Shown: positions 52,286 to 62,800 of the stretch, piece after piece
How positions within the stretch are numbered: the first letter of the stretch is position 1
How the letters are laid out: each line of letters begins with the position of its first letter
Source of the DNA: Malurus cyaneus samueli
Taxonomy: Eukaryota; Chordata; Aves; Passeriformes; Maluridae
Direction: 5' to 3'
DNA: 64,000 nucleotides
NCBI GenBank assembly: GCA_009741485.1
Contig: CM019214.1
Coordinates: 9,681,987 to 9,745,986, forward strand
Made by a program: the position numbers and the translations under genes
Notes under the pieces: model-generated
What the model saw: the letters and a program-made list of their open reading frames with translations, nothing else
What the model was told of the DNA's origin: nothing
The model's database searches: none

Positions 52286-52500
52286 TGACAAACAATGAGA
52301 ACGCATCACAGAGTAATGTGGGTTCTCTGGTAAGGTTGGCAAATCAAATTTGCTCTAACACAGCCAAGTGTCAGGTCATTCACCTAGAAAAAAGGGCGTA
52401 CAGAAAACTATATATATTGGTGAACATGATGAAAAGCACAGTTATTTTACAAAAGCAACTGCCTGTGAGCACCACAATTGTGTGTTTGCAGCCAGGATAA
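52286..52500 (+). mobile_element. Possible ancient CR1-like remnant
   Basis: A + frame contains AKCQVIHLEKRAYRK, which resembles the 'KCxVLHLGR' segment of CR1/L2-type ORF2 proteins. Similarity is limited to a few residues and the rest is unrecognisable, so this may be coincidence. Confidence 0.25.
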
Positions 52501-54910
52501 ATCTCAGCACTTCTTTTAATAGAAGCATCCTTTCGGTCACAGAACTGATAAGAAACTTGTGAATTACAGCCTTGTACATGTAGGAGAAAGTAAGTAGCCA
52601 AAAAGTTAACTCTCCACACCAGTTAGCTCCCCCAGTGAGATGAGAGTGTAGTGGGATGAATGAAATATCTGAGCCTGATACAGAACACAAGAGACCGACC
52701 ATCTATTGCCTAGGTAGCCTGGCTGTTCTGGGGTTTGCAACTGTTTATCTACTCCCTTGCAGTTGGAGAAGAAAGATGTCCTTTTCAGATTGCTGTTTCT
52801 ACTCTCTTTGACTTGTGGGCTTATCAAAGAAGAAAAAGAACTGTGAAATCAGCAGACAAGAACTACATGAACTGTACTTTTAACTGACACTTTCCTTTAA
52901 AAAAAATCAGAACTGCCATCAGGCACACAAAATCCGGAAGAACAGGGAGGACCTACCTTTTCCTCCAACTTTTGAGAAGAGGTACACCATTTCGTACACA
53001 TGACATAGTATCTCCTTGGTTCTGAAGCCCCAAATTATAAATATAGTATGGCATTATTTTGTGTTGGGAGTCTTTAAGCTGTAGACTTCAAGAACAGAAC
53101 CAGTACATCTAAAATGTGTGGTTTGTAGGTCCTTTAGTTTGTGATGCAAGGAAACATTTCTTGACTGCTTGAATTACCACGCAGAGCTAAGAAGAGCGCT
53201 GATACCACTACCATCTATATATAGCTACACTTTCAATTAAGAGTAATGTACGTATACAGAAACCATCTTTAAACGTAACTACTAAAGCACAAATGATAAA
53301 AAGTAACATATTCAGTGGAAGTGTTCTTTGTACCAAGTGAAAAGGGAGGATGCTGAATGCATTCCCAGAACAGTGAGAATGTTCTGTGCTCAAATGTATT
53401 TGATGGTGGACTTTGCTCCATAGCTTGGAGAGGTGTAGCTATCACATTCATTTTTGAATTGGATTAATCCATGACCAAACTATGGATTTAGTAATCAGAA
53501 GTAAGGGACCAAAAGCATTTATCAGTCTTCAGTACAAACTTTATGCATAGTATTTTCTTGAAGTAGTGAGAAATGGATATAATGATGCAGTAATAATTAC
53601 TCCATAGTAGATTACCAACTGCAAATGTATTCCTTGTCCTTGCCTGTATTGTTCTACAGCTGCGTGAAAAGGACTAGGTTTGCAGTTGGACCTGAAGTAT
53701 CAACCCCTTCCTTATTTGCTTTGTTGCCAAGAACACATCTTTTGGGTTGCAGGACAGCCTTGTATATAAATAAACCATAGCATAATTGGAAAAAAATATG
53801 ACTGTGTGAATTTGGTCTGGCTGAAGCAAATGTATATACTGAAGTTTTTTGATATTTTTTGTGGTTTTAGTTTTGAAGTTGTTTCCTGTTGTAGCTCATT
53901 CTGTTAATATGAGGTAAATGGAAGTTGTACCCACTTTTTTTGCATGTTCATAGGGAATTCAAGAAAAAGGCTTTATAGTAAGTGAAAGTTATGGTTCAAA
54001 ACATTTTAGTAATTTAAAATAGATTATTGCATTTTCTAGGTAGAGGTGACTTAGTAAGTTTGCTTTTTTTAGGTTATAGTACAGGCATTTACCAGTGCTT
54101 TTTGTATTTACTGGATTCTGTTCTGAAAGTCTGTTTTGTTTTACTGTCACAACTAAAATTTTCATCTCCCACCATAAAACCCCACTTATCAGTGCCTTGA
54201 ATGTAATTTCTTAATTGCTAGGACATGTTTAGACCAGTAATTTAAATAATAGAATTGTAAGGGCTGCACATTTATGTCCCTCTTTCTTCTGTCACTGAGA
54301 TACCCTGAATATCATCGAGGATGTATTTTGATAGCAGTTGGACTAGTGTAACTTCCACTGAGCGCTCCTGAAACTGAAGAAATGGTCATACTGGATGAGA
54401 GGTTTGGTCTTGCTCAGCACTTTGTCTGTGACAGCAGCCTGGGATGTGCACCTTTGGAAAAGCATGCCAGCAGGGCCACAACTCCCAGAGGGTAGCTCCA
54501 TTAATTGTCTTCACATTTGCTGGGGTTTTGTGTAAGGCATTGACTACTGGGTGCTGTATATATGGATTTGTCTCTGTTTACTGTCACATGAGCAAAACAC
54601 TTCTTCAGAACAGGAACTGGAATTGCTTTTTCCGTCTAGTAGCCAGAAGTAAGTGTGTGATTTGAAGACCTGTCCTTACATTACATTATTTGTGAAAAAG
54701 CATCATGTGCTTTAAGTAACCAGTGGCGCACTGACTGTTAAATGTCCCAAGAATTATTAGCAGGTGAATGTCTTTTGGAGAAAAACGCTGCTGCTCTCGT
54801 TCACTTTCAGGGCCTGACCTTCATCAGTTATTGCCTTGAAATAAGAACACTCCTTTGATGTAAAAGGTTTCCTTTTTTGTTTAAGTCTTTTGGGAAGTTA
54901 CTCTATGTGG

Positions 54911-55320
54911 AAGCACCTCTCCTGTGAAGACATGCTGAGAGGGTTGAGGCTGTTCAGTGTGGAGAAAAGAAGGCTCTGGAGAGACCTTGGAACCCGTTCT
55001 AGTATTGAAAGGGGGCTTAGAGTAAAGCTGGAGAGGAACTTAGGGTAAGGGTATGTAGTGATACAGGACAATGGCTTTAATCTGAGGCTATGTTTAGATT
55101 AGATGTTAGGAAGAAATGATTTCATGTGAAGGTGATGAAGCACTGGAACAGGTTGCCCAGAGAAGTTGTGGATGTCCTATTCCTGAAAATGTCCAAGGCC
55201 AGGTTAGACCTAAGGAACAATCTACTCTAGTGGAAGGTGTCCCTGTCCATGGCAGGGGGTTGGAACTGGATGATCACTGCAACCTCTTCCAACCCAAACC
55301 ATTCTATGCTGCTATGAAAT
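54911..55320 (+). mobile_element. CR1 LINE 3' fragment
   Basis: Starting near AGCACCTCTCCTGTGAAGAC, the sequence reads as CR1 ORF2 end and 3' UTR: GAGGCTGTTCAGTGTGGAGA, then GAACAGGTTGCCCAGAGAAG, GTGTCCCTGTCCATGGCAGG and CCAACCCAAACCATTCTATG. It ends at the conserved CR1 terminus with an ATTCTATG-type tail. It is well preserved relative to other copies here, 5'-truncated to ~410 bp and non-coding. Confidence 0.93.
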
Positions 55321-57629
55321 AAGAAGATTTGTTTTGAGTAGCTCAGCTTTGTTGCCTTGACATGCAGAGCCAAATACTGTGGTCAGTCTTGGCTTAAGTA
55401 CAGTTCGTTTTGATTGGAATTTCTTGGGCCTCAGGTTGGAAGTTCACTTTCTATGCTCTTACTGCTTGCTTAAACTCATGTGAGTGCTATGTGTAGGAGC
55501 ATCTTGTACAAAGTGAAGTTGAATGCTGTTAAGTAGATGTATCTTAGCTAAGCTTGGTCTCAACACTAAGTTTCAAAATTAAAAAGAAAAGAATCCTGAA
55601 GGAACTGAAGTATGTTTCAGGACAGTTCCCCTTTATTTGTTTATATGAATTTGATGGCAAACACAATTACATGTTTACATGGATGCTCTCAGTGTTCCAG
55701 AAACTTATGCTTCCAAGTGTCTTGATTTTAGATATATGAAGTGCAGTGATCACCAAAAGAGGTTACTTGAAGTTACCTATTTTTCAATGAGAATAGTTTT
55801 TGTTTGTAAGCATTACAGTTACTTAAACTCTGTCTTGTACTGTGGCATTAAGACAGCTATTGTTTTGAACGAATGTTGGAACCTGATGTAGTTGACTAAG
55901 TCTCATATGCACTCACTTCTTTAGGAGGACAAGGATCTGTAGACGTTTTTTTGGTAATATATGCTATTTGAGATAACATTTTCTTACTGCTGCTTATCAA
56001 GTATTTTTTAAGTGTTGAAAGTTAGATACTTGTTGCTCCACTGAATAGCAGTTGAATGACAGGTTTTTCATTAATCATTGAATGCGTTTCACTTTGAGTG
56101 CTTGTTAGTGTTAATGAGCAAATGCTGCGACCTCCAGTTCTCTATTCTGATTATGTAAATAATTTCCTCCTTCCTGAAAGATAGGAGGCACGGGGAGGAA
56201 AGAAAATGGAAAATGTGTGGGGGTGTGTATAAATTGTAACTACTGAATTAGGTCAGTGTTACAGATTTGGGGGAGGTGTTTCTAGTTGAGAAATTGTTCT
56301 GGTTGAAATAAAGGAATAGGGTAGAAGGTAGAAGTCTAAAATTTTTAAACTAGAATCACATCATTATCCTTGTGATGAGTCAGTACTTACTAATGTTTTA
56401 AGAAGGCAGTTCCTAGAATCTTATATGAAACAAATCAGTGATACCTTTCAACCCAAAATCTCTATTGCTGCTGTTAAGCCTTTTTGCAGTACACTTATGA
56501 TGAGAAAACACATCAGTGAACTCCTATTTCATGGGAACATCATTCTGTAAATAAATTGCTGTATGGTTGTTAGAAAGCTCTGCTGTTACATGTTAAGCAG
56601 ACTCTTACTCTGGCTTTTGTTGTTACCACATGGCAAAGTAGATTTTGTAACATAAGTCCTCACTTGTTTGTAGCCAGAATATTTAAGTTAAAGAAGAAAT
56701 AGGTCTGTTCCCCTGGATAGGGTTTAGGTAATGCTCATCAATAATAAAGTGTATTTTGAGGTCTGCCTCTGTTATCTGGCACCTTGCATTTGCTTTTTGC
56801 TGAGATTCTGTATTATAATTAGCTAGTTTAGGGAAAAGGGCTGTATGTTTTGGGGTATTTCAGTTACTTTTGAAGGGGAGACTTTGAGAAACTCAAATGA
56901 AGACTGTTGTAGAAGTCAGCTGTATTAGAAAATTGTGTTTTTTCCTTTATCATTGTATGCTAAGGATGCCATCTTTTGTGTTTGCTGTGACTTGTTATGC
57001 TGTAATAGAGTATTGTGTACATATTTACTTCTTACCTACCCACTTATCCAGGAACCTGCATCTGATTTTTTTCCTATGGCTTTTGGAAAGGCGCTTGATT
57101 TTGCCCCAAAACAAAATTAACCTATTGTGCCATATAGGCATGAGATTGGAGACTGTGGGAGCTGAGGTGGGGTTCAGGTGTGCAGCTGTACTGGATGGTT
57201 GAGCCCAGTGCAGGTCTCTCCTGGAAGCCAGTGCCATGCCTTGGTCCTCTGTGTGGGCAGCTGGGGCTCTGTTGGAATGCTGATCACACTGTGTGGTGCC
57301 TTCTAAATGGGTACCATACAGAGTCAAAAAATCTGTCTTTTCCTGGTGTTACTGAAATTCCAAGGAGTCAGGTAGAGAAAAAACTGATTTTCACTTAGGA
57401 TTTAGTGATGGATCAGAGTGACATAAGGAGATAGCAAAAACATGGCAAATAGAAATTTTTTCAGTTGACATAAGAAGGATTCACTTTATGCAGTCTTCAC
57501 AGCCGCATGCACTGCTTGATTATCAATGGAGTGGTGAGTTTGTCATTTAACAGGGATCTGTCTCCATTTTGACCCCATATTAAAACACCCATTTGAAGCT
57601 TTGGATTCAGGTGATAATTTGTTTTTAAT

Positions 57630-58345
57630 GTGGCTTGCACCTGGGATGGGGCAAGCCTGGATGTATGGACAGACAGGGGAATGAGGTGCTGGAGAGCAGT
57701 GCTGCAGAAGGAGATCTGGGAGTTGTGGTCAATGGCCAGTTGAATTTGAGTCAGCAGTGCCCTGGAGCCAGGAGGGACATCCCTGTGCTGGGGGGCATCA
57801 GGCACAACATCGTCAGCCAGGCAAGGGAGGGGATTGTCCCGCTCTGCTCTGGGCTGGGGTGGCCTCACCCTAAGTTGGTGCACCACGATGACAGAAAGAC
57901 ATGAAGCTCTTAGAGAATGCCCAAAGGAGGCCATGAGGGTGGTGAAGGGCAGGGAAGGATGAGGAGTGGCTGAGGGCACTCGGACTGTTCAGCCTGGAGG
58001 AGACTGAGGGGAGACCTCATTGCAGTCACAGCTTCCTTGTGAGGGGACAGGAGGGGCAGGCACTGATCTCTGCTCTGTGGTGACAGTGGCAGGACTCAGG
58101 GAACAGCCTGAAGTGTGTCAGGGGAGGTTTGGGTTGGGTATCAGGAAAAGGTTCTTCCCCCAGAGGGTGGTTGGGCACTGGAACAGCTCCCCAGGGCAGT
58201 GTCACAGCCCTGACAGAGCTCAAGAACTGTTTGGTCAATACTCTTGGGTGCGTGGGGTGACTCTTGGATATGTTTCTGTACAGGGCCATGAATTGGACTT
58301 GATGATCCTTGTGAGGCCCTTCTAACCCGGCATATTCTGTGATAA
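57630..58345 (+). mobile_element. CR1 LINE fragment with ORF2 C-terminus
   Basis: The 5' part encodes fragments such as EGDLGVVVNGQLNLSQQC, matching the CR1 ORF2 'EKDLGVLVDNKLxxSQQC' segment. It is followed by the 3' UTR (GGGCACTGGAACAGCTCCCC, GAGGCCCTTCTAACCC) and an ATTCTGTGAT tail. About 715 bp remain with frameshifts. It is in sense orientation to USP9X, inside intron 1. Confidence 0.92.
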
Positions 58346-60028
58346 ATGTGATAGCATGCCGAATCTGAAATCAGAAGTAGTAGAAATGGGATGTATATAA
58401 AAACTAACGTAGAGTATCCATTAGAATTCAGCTGGATACAGGCAATTTGAATTGTTTCTGTTGGGCTGTCTGTACACTTAAAACCAATATGTCAGTGCAT
58501 CAGTTTACATTTGTTTATTAATAATCAAATTAATTATAAATAGGTATAAAGGCTATTCTTGAGCTGAGCCAAACTGTGCCTTGGTGTGTTGTAACTCCAA
58601 AAAATTGAAATTGAATAGTCTGAATTAAAGAAGTGGTGGGAATTCAAAGCTTCATGGTTAATTAGTTCTAGAGAGATTGAAGCAGTGGTGTGTTCTCTGT
58701 GGGCATGCAGTTTGATGTTTTCTCTGAAACATAAATGGTAAATGAGTGGCTGGAAACAGGACTGGTAAACCACTGCCTTCTAATACTGGTTAAATTGCAT
58801 AAATTGGATTATGATTGCACTTACAAAAGTATGTTTGTATATTCTGTAATTAAAAGTAAAATACCTGAACAATTATATCCTTGCAATTGAGAACATGCAG
58901 ATACTACCAGAAACCGTCAGATGATTTATTGGAGTGTTTTTAGTTAGGTGCAGCATAACTTGAACTCAGTATTGTCTGTCTCAGGACATCACACAAATGC
59001 GGAGGGAGCAGTGATAAACTCAGTTAAGAAGTTCACCTTGTCTAATGCACATGGCTTAACCAAGTGAAATTCTGTGGAAGCCCTGAAATACACTTCTGTG
59101 AGAATGTGATTTAAGTAATATACCTGGAGAATCATGATTAAAATCTTAAGCAAACAATGCCTTAATAATAAGGAGACAAAGATAGGTTAGTCCTTCATGT
59201 AAATGTTTTCTATTCACTAGTATCTACAAAATTAATTTTTTTCTTATATTTTGTTTCATTCTATGAATTCACAAGATTTTGAGTAAGTTGGCTATTTCAG
59301 TAGTAGCTTTCTTGTATCTCCTGGTTGAATTGTGTTACTTGCCTTGAGCAGAATTTACAGGAATGCTTTACTCACACCCTACAGCTAAGCACAATGACAA
59401 AATCTGAGGGTAAATTCACACTAATGTCGGTCAGTCTGACAGGAGAGTTGCAGTTTGTCATGGCTCCCTGGCTGGCATTAGGGTGAGTACTCTTTGGCTT
59501 TGCAGTGCACCACTTCAGATAAAGAAAAAAACTGAAAAAGAAACAGGTTTTGTATTTTTGGTGGGGTTTTGTTGTTGTTTCATTTAGTACTCTGAACTAG
59601 CTCACTTCATGATAATTCAGCTGAAAGCATTAGAATAGGGAAGAGATGAGATAGAGCAGCTCTCCCTTGGTGTCAGCTATTGTGGAACCACAGCTGTTAG
59701 TGGACCCTCTTCCTGCAGTTTGAGCCAGCCTGGACCATGGTTGCTGCTGAAATGAACTGTTATACCCTTTTCCTGCTTTTTTGCTACCTCACTCCTTATG
59801 CTGGCACAAGCTTTTTATGTGGCCATTGTGTGAACCAGCCCTGTTAAGGAAGAATGGTTGTTATTAAATATGTTTTTTGTGGTGATGTTTGGCTTAGGGC
59901 TGTGGAAAAGTACGGTGGAAGTTGTTGGCAGTTTGATTTCACTAGTGTATGTGAATTCCTCAAAGTCTCCATCAGGTAGTGCAGGGGAACTGACTGCATT
60001 GAACTGCAGTAGACTGCAGTGTGTGTGC

Positions 60029-60044
60029 ATATATATATATATAT
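60029..60044. repeat. (AT)8 microsatellite
   Basis: Eight perfect AT units preceded by GTGTGTGC. Short simple repeat in intron 1. Confidence 0.9.
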
Positions 60045-61462
60045 GTGGCAGGAAACTTACTCTTGCTAGTACTTTGTACTTAGTGATCTTTATAAACATC
60101 AGTAGAAAGCAATTAAATGCTCAGGAGGGCATTTTTTAAAAAACACTACTTGAATACCAAATGCATTCATTTTTAAAATTGTATTTCAAAAGCCAGTTTC
60201 TTCCTAAAGAAAGTTTTGAGTTGGTAATGTATTTGTTCTGCACTTAGTAGGCTTATTAAGCCCTATGAATATGAATTATGAAGGGTAGAGATGGATTACA
60301 ATTTTTTTGAAACAATGTGATTTTATTCAAAAGTGAACATTATTTTAATGACATTATTAGAGATCTCTAAGTTTGTTGGTGCTGTTAATATTGGAGACTG
60401 GGCAGAGGAGTTGTTGTCGTGTATTTAGTCAATTCACACAATATAAGAAAAGATTTTAAAGTGTCTTGGAGAAAGATAACAGCATTGAAATTTGAGATGA
60501 GACATCACAGTAAAACACTTCGGAATATGCATAGTGTTACAACAGAAATTTCACTCCAGTTGTTAACTTGAGGTTTTGGTGATTGGATCAGGAACTCAGC
60601 GCTGCCAAGTGCATCTTGCTGGAAGTTCATGCAATTCTTTCTATCACATTGCTTGGCTTTTTAACTTTCTTAGAACTGTTTTTGGTTTATGTGGTACTTG
60701 GAAGTCTGGGTTTCTCTGGGAAATTACATTTCAGCTTCTGTGGTTGTACAGTGCCTGGTAGTATAGAGTGGAATGCTGTTATAACTTGATGCAGGTCTTC
60801 TTGTCTGTATAACACAGTGAATGTTGAACTGTTGGTATACCATTACAAGTTCAATAACTCAGATGTCACCATTGTCTTCATATAAATAGGCACATGCTGG
60901 ATAAAGGGAATACAGGTCAAACTCCCTGGGTGAATACTGGTGTGCTAATAGGAGTTTGGCTGCAGTGTCTCTATTAGCCTCAGCTGAGGTAGAATTGGTC
61001 TCTTAACTTCCTCTGACATCTGCAGTTAGACAGTGTCAGGAGGAGAGTATTGGAAAAGATTACAAATTTGGCTTTTCAGGCTCTTAATCAGGTAATTTCT
61101 ACACCGACCTTGAGCAGCACCATGAATTCAGATGGATAATCTACTGTAGCAATTCAGGCACAAAAGAGCCACAGTAAACAGCTGCACACATTTACTCTGA
61201 ACACAGTAAACAGCCACACGTTTTTGTTTCTCAATGGTTTAAAGGTGATTATAAGTATAATTTTTACTTACAACATCAAAATCATGTTAAATATTTCAGA
61301 CATAACTTTGTCAGTTATAAATAAATAAAAAATAAATACTTAGGCTAAAATAGAAGATTCTCTATAGCAGTGTATTTGTTTCTGTAGTGTTCTTTTGCAG
61401 GCATGGATTGCGTTTCCATGCATGTGTTAATACAGCATATTGGTTTCTTTTTCCCCTTCCAG

Positions 61463-61620
61463 GTTATGCAATGGTCTCTGCAAGATGGCTTGTTCTTGAG
61501 TTGGAGCTTTTTAAGGCAAGCTTATGCTGGTACTTCAACTTTACTAAGTGGACTATAATTTCTTCTCTCACATCAACTACATAAGCAGACAAAATTGCAA
61601 AGATCTGCCCTGTGTCGAGT
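61463..61620 (+). other. USP9X: USP9X exon 2, 5' UTR part with uORFs
   Basis: The acceptor polypyrimidine tract and AG (61461-61462) mark the exon start. In the 158 nt before the main ATG there are four upstream ATGs. Two open overlapping 30-codon (61466-61558) and 37-codon (61471-61584) uORFs, and two are very short (61485-61499, 61524-61547). The 37-codon uORF has a strong context (G at -3, G at +4) and lies in the same frame as USP9X, but stops at TAA 61582-61584, 36 nt before the main ATG. These uORFs could limit USP9X translation; that is inferred. Confidence 0.7.
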
Positions 61621-61716
61621 ATGACAGCCACGACTCGTGGCTCTCCGGTTGGAGGGAATGATAGCCAGGGCCAGGCTCCTGATGGACAGTCCCAGCCTCC
61701 CCTCCAGCAGAATCAG
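61621..61716 (+). CDS. USP9X: Ubiquitin-specific protease 9X, first coding exon
   Basis: USP9X is a ~2,550-residue deubiquitinase of the C19 cysteine protease family. It removes ubiquitin from substrates such as SMAD4, MCL1 and beta-catenin-pathway proteins in the cytoplasm (established). Only the first 32 codons are in the window, beginning [20 protein letters not shown] and ending PPLQQNQ, immediately followed by a GTATGG donor at 61717. The peptide is a Gly/Gln/Pro-rich, disordered N-terminus. The catalytic Cys and His boxes lie far downstream, outside this sequence. The match to the vertebrate USP9X start is from memory and is specific over all 32 residues. The start is supported by an in-frame stop at 61582 and A at -3. 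The exon ends in phase 0. It resembles mammalian USP9X rather than other USPs; the paralogue USP9Y is mammalian Y-linked and not expected in birds. Confidence 0.95.
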
Positions 61717-62437
61717 GTATGGTATTAACAATCAATTCATCGAAAAAGAAAGAAATTTGTTCTTTAGAAAGAATGCTTCTGTATTATTTGAATTTGTATA
61801 TTTCTGGAGATCTCTAGTTAATTTTGACATTTTTTGTGGATGTCTGGAAGTACAGACAGCAATATTTTGAAGGATGAAGGCAGTACTTCTGGTAGATACT
61901 GTTAGGGAGCACTGCATTGCAAAAATGCTCCCTTTTTAGTCAGTGGCATAATTCTTTCAAGCACACCTATTTTGGATAAGGAGCCTTCTTGGAATAATAC
62001 CAGAAACTTCCTCAGAGCCACACTGTAGACTTAGCTGCCACAGATTGGTAAAACTACACTACATCTGTGTGTTTGTTTTCTGCTCAGTTCTCCAAAAGCA
62101 CTTTTCGGATAAAGCATCTTACCCAAGTATCAGCCCTTCCAGGGCAGCTTCTTCCAGGTCTCCGTTCATTGTACTAGGCATCTGAACAACTTCACATGTT
62201 TCTTACCTTCAGAAGACAAGCAAAAGCTTTTGTGTATTACATTGCAGTGTAATGGTTCTTTTTTATTGGAGAAAAAAAAGACCAGAGAAGAAGCTTTTAA
62301 ACAGTATCATGTAAAGCCAAAATAATTTAAAAGACCGGTCACACTTTGTCATTTAATTCAGTATGAAGATGGTATTTTTTTATTGCTATAAGGCTTAGTA
62401 ATTGCTCCTTCATGCGAATGAATCGTGCCTTGAAATG

Positions 62438-62800
62438 TGTGGTGGGCTGGCCCTGAACTGCCAAGGAAGTCTCCACTGTCTCTGACTCCCTCTGCCTCAG
62501 TGGGATGGAGAAGAGAATTGGAAGGAAAAAGTGAGAAACCGTTTGGGCTGAGATAAATGCGGTTTAATAAATGAAGGGGTAGGGGGAAACAAATGATGCA
62601 AGTGCCATCACTCACTACCAGCTGATGGATGCCCAACTAGTCCCCAAGCAACAGCTGCCTTGGGAAAAAAAACCCCTTTGTTTTCTTGCCAAGTGTGACT
62701 CTCAGTGGCTTGGAGTATCTTTTGGGTCATTTCAGGTCAGCTCTCTTGGCTGTGTCCCCTCCCAGCCTCTTGTCCTATTAACTGCCAGGGGGTAAAGTGA
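62438..62800 (-). mobile_element. Avian ERV-type LTR, truncated
   Basis: On + it starts TGTGGTGGGCTGG and includes GAGATAAATGCGGTTTAATA, AACAAATGATGCAAGTGCC, GATGCCCAACTAGTCCCCAAG and GTGTCCCCTCCCAGCCTC. These match an LTR I recall as abundant in birds, in the minus orientation (on - it ends CCCACCACA). It is followed at ~62800 directly by the CR1 3' end, so the LTR is incomplete. No internal viral genes are present. The family name is not known to me. Confidence 0.7.

Larger units (their letters stand above)
37469..61462 (+). other. USP9X: USP9X intron 1 (~24 kb)
   Basis: It runs from the GTGAGT donor at 37469 to a pyrimidine-rich acceptor (TTCTTTTTCCCCTTCCAG) ending at 61462. It contains CR1 copies in both orientations (45540-46190, 50446-50500, 51000-51870, 54911-55320, 57630-58345), a possible older one near 52286, a T tract at 41583-41605 and TA-rich tracts. 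I recognise no nested gene. Stretches between the listed repeats look unique and AT-rich. Additional alternative 5' exons cannot be excluded. Confidence 0.6.

Noticed and set aside
57497..57979. 160-codon - ORF
   Set aside because: Antisense reading across a CR1 fragment; the sense strand carries the CR1 ORF2 remnant.
61387..61584. 65-codon + ORF starting at 61387 as a USP9X N-terminal extension
   Set aside because: Its first part lies in intron 1 before the acceptor at 61462, and it stops at 61582-61584 before the main ATG. Only the exonic part is kept, as a uORF.
61637..61870. 77-codon + ORF over exon 2
   Set aside because: It is in a different frame from the recognised USP9X peptide and runs on into intron 2.
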